In this document: in pieces, positions 8,946-17,289 of the stretch
Layout of the letters: the number at the start of each line of letters is the position of its first letter
Position numbering within the stretch: the first letter of the stretch is position 1
NCBI RefSeq assembly: GCF_003550175.1
Contig: NZ_QXDF01000004.1
Coordinates: 62,001 to 126,000, forward strand
Reading direction: 5' to 3'
DNA length: 64,000 nucleotides
Source of the DNA: Dichotomicrobium thermohalophilum
GTDB lineage: Bacteria; Pseudomonadota; Alphaproteobacteria; Rhizobiales; Rhodomicrobiaceae
Notes under the pieces: model-generated
Database searches by the model: none
What the model was told of the DNA's origin: nothing
The model's input: the letters and a program-made list of their open reading frames with translations, nothing else
Made by a program: the position numbers and the translations under genes

Positions 8946-10274
8946 TCACCTGTAGATTTCGGGGAGCAGAAACGTGGAGAGCGACGGCACATAGGCGATC
9001 AGCAGCACCACGAGAAGCATGAAGAATACGAACGGCACCGCCCGCGCTGCGATCCGCAATATCGGCTCGCCGGTCAGACCTGAGACCACGAACAGATTGA
9101 GCCCGAGCGGGGGCGTGATGAACCCGACGCCCAGCGCGGTAATCATCATTACACAGAAGTGGAACTCGTTCATGCCGATCTCGTCGGCGAGCGGTTTGAG
9201 AATCGGCGCGAGGATGACGATGTTCGGAGTCGTCTCCATCACGCAGCCGGCGGCGATCAGCACGCCGATCATCAGCAGGATCAGGATATACGGGTTCTCG
9301 GTCAGAGCCGTGACCGCGAAGACGAAGCTCTGCGGCACCTGCAGGGCGGCGAGCGTCTGCGCGAGCGGCAGCGACAGCGCGATGATCGGCAGGATGACGC
9401 CGTTCACCTTGGCGGAACTGGCCATCATGCTCGGAAAGTCCGACAGGCGCAGCGTGCCGATGATGAAACCGATGATGATGGTAACGACCACCGCCGTCGC
9501 GCCGGCCTCGGTCGGGGTCAGGCGGCCGGAGAAGATGCCCCAGAAGATGATGCCCGGCACAATGAAGGCGTACCAACCGCGCCGGATTGCACCCCAGACA
9601 TTGCTAAGCCATTCGCGCACGGTGATGGCGTTGCGGCCCTCATAGGCACAGCGGTAGTTGACGATGCTATGGGTGACGAGCAGTGAGACAAGGATCAGCA
9701 GGCCGGGAATCAGTGCGGCCTGAAACAGCGTTGCCGCCGAGATCCCGAGCACGAGGCCGATAACGATGTAGGCGATCGACGGCGGGATGAGGATGCCGGT
9801 GCAGGCACCCGCCGCGACGAGCGCGCAAGCATAGGGGCGCGGATAGCCGGACTCCACCAGCCGGTCGATCGTCATGCGCCCGACCGCCGCCGCGCCCGCG
9901 GCGTCCGAGCCGGAAATCGCCGAGAACATGCCGCAGACCAGCACCGTGGCAGCGCCGAAGCCGCCGCGCGCCCAGCAAGTCAGCGCATCGGCCACGTCAA
10001 GGAAGCGCCGCGAAAGACCCGTGCGCACGAGCACGTCGCCGGTGAGGATGAATAGCGGGATCGCCGTCAGCGCGAAGGCGTCGATGCCGTCGAACAGGCT
10101 CTCGCCCAGCAAGGACAGCGGCAGCACCCCGGAAGCGAGCAGCATCGCCACCGCCGCCATACCGATGGACGCCCAGACCGGCACGCCGAGCACGATGAGC
10201 GCCAGGAACAGGATGACCGGTCCATAGAAGTCCCAGCCGATCTGCGCGCCCTGCTGCTGGAATTGTTGCCACAT
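8946..10274 (-). CDS. dctM: TRAP transporter large permease, DctM family
   Basis: 442 aa, very hydrophobic, about 12 membrane helices. Typical DctM stretches are seen: FDGIDAFALTAIPLFILTGD near the N-terminus, SGSDAAGAAAVG, IPPSIAYIVIGLVLGIS and FITPPLGLNLFVV. DctM moves the substrate across the inner membrane in a sodium-driven antiport with the periplasmic DctP and the small subunit DctQ. It lies 11 bp after dctQ and 6 bp before hpsN on the same strand. By position it would be HpsM, the carrier for dihydroxypropanesulfonate or a related C3 compound; the substrate is inferred only from the adjacent catabolic genes. Confidence 0.92.
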   Translation of the reverse strand: MWQQFQQQGAQIGWDFYGPVILFLALIVLGVPVWASIGMAAVAMLLASGVLPLSLLGESLFDGIDAFALTAIPLFILTGDVLVRTGLSRRFLDVADALTCWARGGFGAATVLVCGMFSAISGSDAAGAAAVGRMTIDRLVESGYPRPYACALVAAGACTGILIPPSIAYIVIGLVLGISAATLFQAALIPGLLILVSLLVTHSIVNYRCAYEGRNAITVREWLSNVWGAIRRGWYAFIVPGIIFWGIFSGRLTPTEAGATAVVVTIIIGFIIGTLRLSDFPSMMASSAKVNGVILPIIALSLPLAQTLAALQVPQSFVFAVTALTENPYILILLMIGVLIAAGCVMETTPNIVILAPILKPLADEIGMNEFHFCVMMITALGVGFITPPLGLNLFVVSGLTGEPILRIAARAVPFVFFMLLVVLLIAYVPSLSTFLLPEIYR

Positions 10275-10285
10275 CGCCGGGTTCC

Positions 10286-10792
10286 TCAGTCGAACAGGCG
10301 CTCGCCCTCATAGGGCGGCCGGCCAGCGCGAAAATCGGCGATATCGCGAATGAGCGACTGCACCAGGCGAAACGTCATAAGCGAAAAACCGATGGGGACG
10401 GCCAACAGGAACCAGACCATCGACACACGCAGGCCGTGGCTGACCGAGCCGAATTTCCAGGACACCGCGATCGTCTCCATCGACCAATAGACGGCCAACA
10501 GCGCCAGGCCGAGCATCACCAGATCGCCGAAAATGTAGAGCAGCGCCTTCGCGCGCGCCCCGATGTAGTGGAAGATCACGTCGATGCGGATATGCGCGCG
10601 CTCGCGCACCGCGGCGGAGGCGCCGATCCAGGCAAGATAGATGAAGCTGTAGCGCACAATCTCTTCGCCCCAGATCGAGGAGTAGGCGAAGACTTCGCGC
10701 CGCAGCACCTCGATCGCCATGGTCGCCACCAGCATCGTGTAGAACACAAGCAGCGCCCAGCGTTCGAGATTGCGGTCCAGGGCCTTCAGCAT
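10286..10792 (-). CDS. dctQ: TRAP transporter small permease, DctQ family
   Basis: 168 aa with four hydrophobic segments (about 13-33, 50-68, 90-112 and 126-150), the standard DctQ topology. The conserved EEIVRYSFIYLAWIGAS motif is at about 43-60. DctQ joins DctM to form the membrane part of the TRAP carrier. The gene begins at ATG 10792, 96 bp after the end of dctP; that gap holds a strong perfect hairpin (10844-10876) which probably lowers permease expression relative to the binding protein. It would be HpsL if the cluster handles dihydroxypropanesulfonate. Confidence 0.9.
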   Translation of the reverse strand: MLKALDRNLERWALLVFYTMLVATMAIEVLRREVFAYSSIWGEEIVRYSFIYLAWIGASAAVRERAHIRIDVIFHYIGARAKALLYIFGDLVMLGLALLAVYWSMETIAVSWKFGSVSHGLRVSMVWFLLAVPIGFSLMTFRLVQSLIRDIADFRAGRPPYEGERLFD

Positions 10793-10843
10793 GGCACAGC
10801 ACTCCGCCGTGGCGGGAGAACGGTTATATCAACCAGAAAGGGA

Positions 10844-10876
10844 CCAGGCGCCGCGGAGAGCTGTTACGGCGCCTGG
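10844..10876 (-). terminator. Perfect 10-bp hairpin between dctP and dctQ (attenuator or mRNA stabiliser)
   Basis: CCAGGCGCCG (10844-10853) pairs without mismatch with CGGCGCCTGG (10867-10876) around a 13-nt loop. On the transcribed minus strand it is followed by a mixed pyrimidine run (TCCCTTTC), not a clean U tract, so it is more likely a partial terminator or a 3'-end stabiliser for the dctP message than a full stop. Its position between the binding protein and the permeases fits the usual need for more DctP than DctQM. Confidence 0.5.
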
Positions 10877-10888
10877 CTTGGGAGGAGC

Positions 10889-12061
10889 TTAAGCGTCGTG
10901 CACGTAGTACTTGCCGCGCGTGCCGGCCGCCTCCAAGAGCTTGTTGAAGGTGTCCATGGAGCCCGCCAGCTCGACCTTGAAGTCGTCCCACTCGCTGCGC
11001 TGGTAGCCGCCAGCTTCTTTCCACTGGTTGAGCTGGTCTTCGTTCAGCGAATGGAACTGCACGCCAGACTTGCGCATCTCGGCCATGGCGTAGGCGCGGG
11101 CCGAGGGCACCTTTGCGAGGTTCTGGTGGAACGTCATCTCCGAGGCCCAGTCGATGGCATCCTGCAGCTCCGGCGCAAGCGAACTGTACCATTCGAGATT
11201 GCACGAATAGACCTGACTGTCCGGCACCGCCTGCGTAAAGGTCACGTGGCTGAGGATGTCGCGGAAGCCGAAGGCGAACAGCGCGCCCACCGCCGGGTCG
11301 AGCGCATCGGCGACGCCCTGCTTGATCGCGGAAGGCGTCTCGCCCCAGGCAACCGGCGTCGGGTTGGCGCCGACCATCCGATAATACTGCTGCAGCATCT
11401 TGGAGCCTGGCACGCGGAACTTCACGCCCGGCATGTCGTCCGGCGTGATGATCGGATCGCCCGCGCCCTTGCGCACCGCAACGACACGCGGGTCGATGCA
11501 GAAATAAAGCAGCGGCTTGAAGCCCCGCTCTTCCACGCGGCGGTCCACCTCGGCCTTCCAGATATCCGAGGTGACCAGATTCACGAAGCGCTGGTTCGCG
11601 CCGCAGAGATACGGCAGGTTGATGAGGTCCACAGCCGGCGCATAGGGCGCGAAATTTGACAGCGAGTGCTGACCGGCCTGCACCGTGCCGGCCTGCACCT
11701 TCTGCACGATCGCGCTGCCGACCCCGAGCTGGCCGCCGGGCGCAAGCTTCACGTAAATGCGGCCATTCGTCGTGTTCTGGATGTTTTCCTTCAGGTCGAG
11801 CTGCATCACCGGATAGCTGCGCGTCGAGCCAATCGCGTAAGCCGTGGCGATCGTCATGGTATGCTCGGCTGCCGCCTCGCGCTCGGCTTCTTCCTGAGCG
11901 GTTTGAGCCGCAGCTTCGCTGGACCACAGGGTGCCGGCACCGGCTGCCACGGCGGCCGCGGTGACGCTGCCCGCCCCCGCGAGCTTCAGGAAGTTGCGTC
12001 GCTCTTCGTTGGCGAGTTCGCGCGCCTCTTCATTTTCGTGCTCGAACTCATAGTCTGTCAT
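10889..12061 (-). CDS. dctP: TRAP transporter periplasmic substrate-binding protein, DctP family, Tat signal
   Basis: 390 aa from ATG 12061, which has AGGGAGGAA just upstream. Residues 21-26 (RRNFLK) followed by a hydrophobic alanine-rich stretch and AAAQ form a twin-arginine signal, so the protein is probably exported folded. The mature part has the DctP fold: PGGQLGVGSAIVQKVQAGT and later KFRVPGSKMLQQYYRMVGANPTPV. The arginine in MPGVKFRVPG is the usual carboxylate/sulfonate-clamping residue of the family. It is the first transporter gene of the operon, transcribed after the small membrane gene and before dctQ. The ligand is probably a C3 sulfonate (HpsK role), inferred from context only. 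Confidence 0.9.
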   Translation of the reverse strand: MTDYEFEHENEEARELANEERRNFLKLAGAGSVTAAAVAAGAGTLWSSEAAAQTAQEEAEREAAAEHTMTIATAYAIGSTRSYPVMQLDLKENIQNTTNGRIYVKLAPGGQLGVGSAIVQKVQAGTVQAGQHSLSNFAPYAPAVDLINLPYLCGANQRFVNLVTSDIWKAEVDRRVEERGFKPLLYFCIDPRVVAVRKGAGDPIITPDDMPGVKFRVPGSKMLQQYYRMVGANPTPVAWGETPSAIKQGVADALDPAVGALFAFGFRDILSHVTFTQAVPDSQVYSCNLEWYSSLAPELQDAIDWASEMTFHQNLAKVPSARAYAMAEMRKSGVQFHSLNEDQLNQWKEAGGYQRSEWDDFKVELAGSMDTFNKLLEAAGTRGKYYVHDA

Positions 12062-12125
12062 GTCATTTCCTCCCTTTACAGGCTTGGCAACGCTGGCGAA
12101 GCCCAATTATTTGGTTTCAACGGAG

Positions 12126-12317
12126 TCAGCGCGCGCTCCTTGCCTCGCGGATGAGCACCCCGATCACGAAGAGCGTGCAGCTGGCGAAGAGCACCAGCAT
12201 CTCGGAGACATCGCCGAGAAACACTGGCTTGCCAGCCGCTCCGGTCGCGACATTGGCGAAAAACAGAAGGAACAGCAGCAGCGCTCCGGTGAGAGCGACC
12301 GTGTCCGACTTGATCAT
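12126..12317 (-). CDS. Small two-helix membrane protein at the head of the TRAP operon
   Basis: 63 aa. Two hydrophobic segments, about 8-27 (VALTGALLLFLLFFANVATG) and 38-56 (SEMLVLFASCTLFVIGVLI), are joined by a short loop and end in a positively charged tail REARSAR. It starts 44 bp downstream of the LacI-type operator and ends 64 bp before dctP on the same strand, so it is probably the first cistron of the regulated operon. I do not recognise a family. It could assist the transporter or be an unrelated leader protein. Codon use and the clean membrane pattern support a real gene despite its size. Confidence 0.62.
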   Translation of the reverse strand: MIKSDTVALTGALLLFLLFFANVATGAAGKPVFLGDVSEMLVLFASCTLFVIGVLIREARSAR

Positions 12318-12358
12318 CGAATGCGACCCATCGTGCTGGTTCTGTTGAAACGCCGAGA

Positions 12359-12386
12359 AGTGTAAACGCTTTCAGCAGGATTGCAA
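12359..12386 (-). promoter_or_regulatory. Putative promoter of the TRAP/hps operon overlapped by a LacI-family operator
   Basis: TGTAAACGCTTTCA at 12361-12374 fits the LacI/GalR-family consensus TGNAANCGNTTNCA at every fixed position, with the CG centre. On the minus strand TTGCAA (12386-12381) and TACACT (12364-12359) are spaced by 16 bp and could be the -35 and -10; the operator covers the -10 and most of the spacer, an arrangement that would give repression. A half-site CGTTTGCA lies at 12427-12434, close to the start of the divergent lacI-type gene. The operator match is direct; the promoter is tentative. Confidence 0.68.
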
Positions 12387-12461
12387 GTTTCTTAACATTG
12401 GTCAATCTCGGGTTAAACTGGCACGACGTTTGCAAGATCGTTAGGCAAAGGACAAGCCAAG

Positions 12462-13487
12462 ATGGGCGACCGCCCCACGCTGCAGGACGTGGCCCGCGCG
12501 GCCCGCGTCTCCACTGCCACCGTCTCCCGCGTGCTGAACACGCCGGGACAGGTGCGCGTCGAAACCCGCGCTCGCGTGGAAGCGGCCATCGCGCGGCTTG
12601 GCTACCTGCCTCATTTCGGCGGACGGGCGCTGGCGCTGAACCGCACCAACACGGTCGGCGTCGTCATCCCGACGATGGCCAACGCGATTTTCGCCCGCGG
12701 GCTGCAGGCGCTGCAGGAGACGCTCGCCGAGGCCGAGATCAACCTCCTGATCGCGACCTCCGGTTACGATGTAGCCCGGGAGGCCGAACAGATTCGCACG
12801 CTCCTGTCCCGCAGCGTCGACGGTATCGTCCTGATCGGGGAAGCGCGCCCGCGCGAAAGCTACGATCTGCTCAACAGCCACGGCACACCCTTTGTCATCC
12901 TGTGGACCTGGCGCGCGGACAGCCCCTACATCTGCGTCGGCTTCGACAACCGCGCCGCAGCGCGCGCCATGGCTGAGCATGTGATCAGCGCGGGACATCG
13001 ACGGATCGCCATGATTTCCGGCCTGACGGAAAGCAACGATCGCGCGCAGCTGCGGCTGGAAGGCGTCCGCGATGCACTCCACCTGCACGGTCTGGCGCTG
13101 GACGGCGCGCATTTGGCCGAGACGCCTTATGGGTTGGATCAGGGCGCTGAAGCGGCAGCGCATCTGCTGATGCTGCCACAGCGGCCGACGGCGATCCTGT
13201 GCGGGAACGACGTGCTCGCGGCAGGGGCGATTGAAGGCGCCCGCAGAGCGGGCTTCGTCGTGCCGGCGGATGTTTCCATCGTCGGATTCGATGATGTCGA
13301 ACTGGCGCGGGTAGCCCAGCCTCCGCTCACGACGGTTCACGTGCCGCATCGGCGCATGGGCCATGAAGGCGCGCGCGTGCTGCTGGAGATGATCAGCGAT
13401 CAAGGGCCAGGGCACAGCGTGGAGCTGGAAACCGAGATCGTGGACCGCGCGTCACTGGGACGGCTCCCGCAGCCGCAATCCGCCTGA
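12462..13487 (+). CDS. LacI/GalR-family transcriptional regulator
   Basis: 341 aa. The N-terminal helix-turn-helix TLQDVARAARVSTATVSRVLN (5-25) is a textbook LacI DNA-binding domain, and the hinge RGLQ-preceding region and the two-lobed periplasmic-binding-like sensor domain follow (VGVVIPTMANAIFARGLQAL; VSIVGFDDVELARVAQPPLTTV). It is divergent from the TRAP/dehydrogenase operon with a 144-bp gap that contains a perfect LacI-type operator, so it is very probably the local repressor, induced by the transported compound or an intermediate. LacI members often sense sugars; use with a sulfonate operon would be noteworthy. Start ATG 12462 gives the standard N-terminus. Confidence 0.93.
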   Translation: MGDRPTLQDVARAARVSTATVSRVLNTPGQVRVETRARVEAAIARLGYLPHFGGRALALNRTNTVGVVIPTMANAIFARGLQALQETLAEAEINLLIATSGYDVAREAEQIRTLLSRSVDGIVLIGEARPRESYDLLNSHGTPFVILWTWRADSPYICVGFDNRAAARAMAEHVISAGHRRIAMISGLTESNDRAQLRLEGVRDALHLHGLALDGAHLAETPYGLDQGAEAAAHLLMLPQRPTAILCGNDVLAAGAIEGARRAGFVVPADVSIVGFDDVELARVAQPPLTTVHVPHRRMGHEGARVLLEMISDQGPGHSVELETEIVDRASLGRLPQPQSA

Positions 13488-13840
13488 GGCGCGCTTCAGC
13501 CTGCAAGAGACGCATGGTTTCATGGCCGGTGTCGCCTACGGCTCGCCTTTGCTGTCAGTCTTGAACACGCTGTTCGCGACAGGGCTTGCGGCGGCCAATG
13601 CAAGTCACGTAAAGTTCGCATCCGTGCCGAGTGAGTTCGCCAGCTGCGTAACCGACCATCTGCTTGTTGGCGCGTCTGGACAGGGCGATTTCCATAACGA
13701 AAACAGTTCGATAGCGCCGCAGTATGCCAGATGGCGTATTTACTCGGATCCGGGAACGGCGTTGGGTTCGCCATGACGGCGCGCAGCCGGCCATCCGCGC
13801 GCGCTTTTCCGTTTCAAGCGCAGCCAAGAGATGAAAGCCA
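13488..13840 (+). other. 353-bp intergenic stretch without a supported gene
   Basis: The base composition is visibly lower in GC than the neighbouring genes. Open frames of 84 codons exist on both strands across about 13520-13776 but neither has a recognisable motif, a good ribosome-binding site or a membrane pattern. No tRNA cloverleaf, terminator or repeat is apparent. The gatB promoter presumably lies in the distal part. It may be remnant sequence. Confidence 0.4.
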
Positions 13841-15319
13841 ATGGCAATGAACGAAGCGAAGCCGGATAACCTGATCGAGGGATCGACCGGGCCTTGGGAA
13901 ATGGTCATCGGCATGGAGGTCCATGCCCAGGTGGTGTCGCAGGCCAAGCTGTTCTCCGGCGCATCGACGGACTTTGGCGGCACGCCCAACAACCATGTGA
14001 GCCTCGTCGACGCCGCGATGCCGGGCATGCTCCCGGTCATCAACGAGGAATGCATCCGCCAGGCAATCCGCACCGGACTGGGCCTGCGCGCGCATATCAA
14101 TCTTTATTCGGTGTTCGACCGGAAGAACTACTTCTACCCGGACCTGCCGCAGGGCTATCAGATTTCCCAGTACAAACACCCGATCGTCGGCGAGGGCCGC
14201 GTGATCCTCGACATGCCGGAAGGCTACACCGTCGAGGTCGGCATCGAGCGTGTGCATCTGGAGCAGGATGCCGGCAAGAGCCTGCACGACCAGCACCCGG
14301 ATTACTCCTACGTCGACCTTAACCGCTCCGGCATTGCGCTGATGGAGATCGTCTCCCGGCCGGACATGCGCTCGGCGAACGAAGCCAAGGCCTACATTAA
14401 CAAGCTGCGCACCATCCTGCGCTACCTCGGCACCTGCGATGGCAACATGGAACAGGGGTCCTTGCGCGCGGACATCAACCTGTCGGTGCGCCGCCCCGGC
14501 GAGCCGTTCGGCACCCGTTGCGAGATCAAGAACGTCAACTCCATCCGCTTCATCGGCCAGGCGATCGAGCACGAGGCGCGCCGGCAGATCGAGATTCTGG
14601 AGGATGGCGGCGTCATCCAGCAGGAGACCCGGCTGTTCGACCCCCGCGGGGGCGAAACGCGGTCCATGCGCACCAAGGAAGAGGCGCATGACTACCGCTA
14701 TTTCCCGGACCCGGATCTGCTGCCTCTGGAATTGACCAGCGGCTATGTGAAGGAGGTCGAGAAGTCTCTGCCCGAGCTCCCGGACGAGAAGAAGACCCGG
14801 CTGATGGACGAGTACGGCCTCACCGCCTATGACGCCGGCGTGCTGGTGGCCGATCAGGCGTCCGCCGAATTTTTTGAGAAGGTTGCGAAGGGCCGTGACC
14901 CTAAGCTGGCCGCCAACTGGGTGATGGGCGACTTCTTCGCCGCGCTGAACCGGCTGGATCGCGACGTGACCGATCCGCCGGTGAGCGCCGAGCAGCTCGG
15001 CGAACTCATCGACCTGATCGCCGATGAAACGATCTCGGGGCGCATCGCGAAGGACGTCTTCGAGATCATGCTAGAAAGCGGCGACTCGCCCGGCAAGATC
15101 GTCGAGGAGCGCGGCCTGAAGCAGGTCACGGATACCAGCGAGATCGAGAAGATCGTCGACGAGATCATCGCCGCCAACCCGCAACAGGTCGAGCAGGTCA
15201 AGACCAAGCCCAAGGCGATCGGCTGGTTCGTTGGCCAGGTGATGAAGGCCACCGGCGGCAAGGCCAACCCGGCCACGGTGAACGAAATCCTGCGCAAGAA
15301 GCTGGAGGTCGCGGAGTAG
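13841..15319 (+). CDS. gatB: Aspartyl/glutamyl-tRNA amidotransferase subunit B
   Basis: 492 aa, the usual GatB length. With GatA and GatC it forms GatCAB, which converts Glu-tRNA(Gln), and where needed Asp-tRNA(Asn), to the amidated forms. GatB signatures are seen: [13 protein letters not shown] near the start, [33 protein letters not shown], and [13 protein letters not shown]. The C-terminal YqeY-like tail ends with [20 protein letters not shown]. gatC and gatA are not adjacent, so subunit genes are split in this genome. The start at 13841 (MAMNEAKP) is the first in frame; the conserved part begins at about residue 19. Confidence 0.97.
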   Translation: MAMNEAKPDNLIEGSTGPWEMVIGMEVHAQVVSQAKLFSGASTDFGGTPNNHVSLVDAAMPGMLPVINEECIRQAIRTGLGLRAHINLYSVFDRKNYFYPDLPQGYQISQYKHPIVGEGRVILDMPEGYTVEVGIERVHLEQDAGKSLHDQHPDYSYVDLNRSGIALMEIVSRPDMRSANEAKAYINKLRTILRYLGTCDGNMEQGSLRADINLSVRRPGEPFGTRCEIKNVNSIRFIGQAIEHEARRQIEILEDGGVIQQETRLFDPRGGETRSMRTKEEAHDYRYFPDPDLLPLELTSGYVKEVEKSLPELPDEKKTRLMDEYGLTAYDAGVLVADQASAEFFEKVAKGRDPKLAANWVMGDFFAALNRLDRDVTDPPVSAEQLGELIDLIADETISGRIAKDVFEIMLESGDSPGKIVEERGLKQVTDTSEIEKIVDEIIAANPQQVEQVKTKPKAIGWFVGQVMKATGGKANPATVNEILRKKLEVAE

Positions 15320-15511
15320 GCGCGGCCTCTTTGGCGCGTAACGTCACGAAGGCATCGGGCTTGCGTGCTCGGCCGACTGCCGCACCGTATCGCCCTTCCT
15401 ACAACCGTTACCCCGGAACCGTCGCCCAGGGGTCGGCGTTCCCATCGTCACAGGCATTTCTCCGGAGAGGCCGTTGGGCCTGGTCGGGGAGTCGATGAAG
15501 GGAGTAGCGCG

Positions 15512-16282
15512 ATGAGAGGCCTGGAAGGAAAGGTCTGCCTCGTGACGGGCGGCGGACTCGGGATCGGCGCGGCCACCTGCCAGCGTCTGGCCGAGGAAGG
15601 CGCGAAGGTTGCCGTCACAGACCTCCGCGACCAGGACGGACAGAAGGTCGCACAGGAGATCGAGACTAACGGTGGCGAGGCGCGGTTCTGGCATCTCGAC
15701 GTCACCGACGAGAATGAGGTGGACCGGGTGTTCTCGGAGGTCAAGGACCACTGGGGGCGCTTCGACGTACTGGTCAACAATGCCGGCATCGCCGGCGCGG
15801 ACAAGCCGACCCACGACGTCGCGGCCGAAGAGTGGGACAAGGTCATGGCCGTTAACGTCAGCGGTGTCTTCTACTGCACCAAGCATGCCATCCCGCTCAT
15901 GCGCGAAGCCGGCGGTGGCAGCATCATCAACCTGTCCTCGATCTACGGCATCATCGGCGCGCCGGACATTCCGCCCTATCACGCCTCCAAGGGCGCGGTG
16001 CGCGAGATGACCAAGACGGACGCCGTGCTCTACGCGAAGGAGAAGATTCGCGTGAATTCGGTCCATCCGGGCTTCATCTGGACGCCGCTGGTGGAGGATT
16101 TGGCGAAAAGATCGGGGCAAAGCGTCGAGGAGTTCCGGGCCGCCCTCGACAAGCGCCACCCGATCGGCCACGTCGGCAAACCCGAAGACATCGCAGCCGG
16201 CATCGCCTATCTCGCCTCCGATGACGCAGGCTTCGTCACGGGCGCAGAGCTTGTCATAGACGGTGGCTACATCGCGCAGTAA
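15512..16282 (+). CDS. Short-chain dehydrogenase/reductase (classical SDR)
   Basis: 256 aa from ATG 15512, which has AAGGGAG upstream. Motifs: TGGGLGIG (about 12-19) for the dinucleotide, DVTD at about 63, NNAG, catalytic Ser in LSSIYG, and the YHASK tetrad with Tyr and Lys; the C-terminal GAELVIDGGYIAQ is typical. The acidic residue at the end of beta-2 (VTDLRD) suggests NAD(H) preference. It resembles glucose 1-dehydrogenase, 3-oxoacyl-ACP reductase and 3-beta/17-beta hydroxysteroid dehydrogenase-type SDRs; substrate cannot be named. It is a single gene between gatB and the SOS cassette, with 192 bp of leader that shows no feature I trust. Confidence 0.85.
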   Translation: MRGLEGKVCLVTGGGLGIGAATCQRLAEEGAKVAVTDLRDQDGQKVAQEIETNGGEARFWHLDVTDENEVDRVFSEVKDHWGRFDVLVNNAGIAGADKPTHDVAAEEWDKVMAVNVSGVFYCTKHAIPLMREAGGGSIINLSSIYGIIGAPDIPPYHASKGAVREMTKTDAVLYAKEKIRVNSVHPGFIWTPLVEDLAKRSGQSVEEFRAALDKRHPIGHVGKPEDIAAGIAYLASDDAGFVTGAELVIDGGYIAQ

Positions 16283-16378
16283 CGCCGCGGAGTGCATTCC
16301 TTCGCTGCCCCATAGTCGAAATCAGCCTGAGACACTGCGACACTGAGGAGCGCTTGATAAGCGGTCCAAGTTTGGGTA

Positions 16379-16393
16379 GAACAAAAAGAGAAC
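16379..16393. promoter_or_regulatory. LexA (SOS) box of alphaproteobacterial type upstream of imuA
   Basis: GAAC (16379-16382), seven bases, GAAC (16390-16393) is exactly the reverse complement of GTTC-N7-GTTC, the LexA operator of Alphaproteobacteria. It lies 36 bp before the imuA start. imuA-imuB-dnaE2 cassettes are well known LexA targets, which makes chance occurrence unlikely. Confidence 0.85.
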
Positions 16394-16428
16394 ATGGGCA
16401 CATCGCCTGAACGGATTGTTTTACCTGC

Positions 16429-17289
16429 ATGAGCCGATCAACCCCCGCGCACGAGGCGCAAAACACGCGCGACGCCGCGCCCCGCAGCGACCGCGCCCGG
16501 CTGCTCGATGAGCTGCGCCGGGAGGTGGGCGCGCTCGAAGCCGCGCCGGAGGCGAACACCGGCGAGACCGCGGCCGCGCCGTGGCATTTCGATCTCACTG
16601 AGGTGGACGCCGCCCTGCCTGAGCGCCAACTGCCCCGCGGCGCGCTGCATGAGATCACCGCGGACGCTTACCCGGACATGATGGCGGCGGTCGGCTTCTG
16701 CCTTGGCCTTCTAAAGCTGCTGCCGCCGGCCCCCCGCACCGCCGCGCGCACGGTCCTGTGGAGCCGCAGCCGCTTCGCCCGGCGCGAGTTCGGCGCGCTC
16801 TACGGCCACGGCCTGCGCAGCTTCGGCCTCGACCCTGCGAGCCTTTTGTTCGTCGATGCGGACAAGGCGCAGGACGTGCTCTGGACGATGGAAGAAGGCG
16901 CGCGCGCCGGCTGCCTGCTGGCCGTTGTGGGCGAGACCAGCGCGCCGGATTTCAAGCAGACCCAGCGCCTCAGCCGCGCCGCCGCACTCACCCAGACCCC
17001 GGTCCTTCTGCTGATCCCGCCGGACAGCGCCCGGCCGAGCACTGCCGCCACACGCTGGCGCATCGCTCGCGCCCCCGGCCCGCCGGATGCTTACGACGCC
17101 CGCGCGCCCGGTCCTGCACGCTGGCACACGATGCTCACCCGCTGCCGGGGCGGGTGCCCGAAGGACTGGTTCATGGAGTGGAATGATGAGGCGCATCGTT
17201 TCGATCTGGCTGCCGGAGTTTCCGATCGATCGCCTGAGACGCGACGACTGCCGCAAGCCCCAGAGCGAACGGCTGAGCGGTCTTCATGA
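16429..17289 (+). CDS. imuA: ImuA, RecA-like mutasome protein
   Basis: 286 aa. ImuA (SulA/RecA-like) belongs to the damage-inducible mutasome that performs error-prone translesion synthesis with ImuB and DnaE2. Recognisable parts are DLTEVDAALPERQLPRGALHEI (about 45-66), GFCLGLLKLL, and the C-terminal segment DWFMEWNDEAHRFDLAAG. The RecA-type P-loop is degenerate, as usual for the family. The gene is first in an imuA-imuB-dnaE2 operon behind a LexA box, and its last 107 bases overlap imuB in another frame. ATG 16429 is the only convenient start. Confidence 0.9.
   Translation: MSRSTPAHEAQNTRDAAPRSDRARLLDELRREVGALEAAPEANTGETAAAPWHFDLTEVDAALPERQLPRGALHEITADAYPDMMAAVGFCLGLLKLLPPAPRTAARTVLWSRSRFARREFGALYGHGLRSFGLDPASLLFVDADKAQDVLWTMEEGARAGCLLAVVGETSAPDFKQTQRLSRAAALTQTPVLLLIPPDSARPSTAATRWRIARAPGPPDAYDARAPGPARWHTMLTRCRGGCPKDWFMEWNDEAHRFDLAAGVSDRSPETRRLPQAPERTAERSS

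Noticed and set aside
13520-13776. 84-codon frames on both strands between the LacI gene and gatB
   Set aside because: Neither has a motif, ribosome-binding site or membrane pattern, and they mirror each other.
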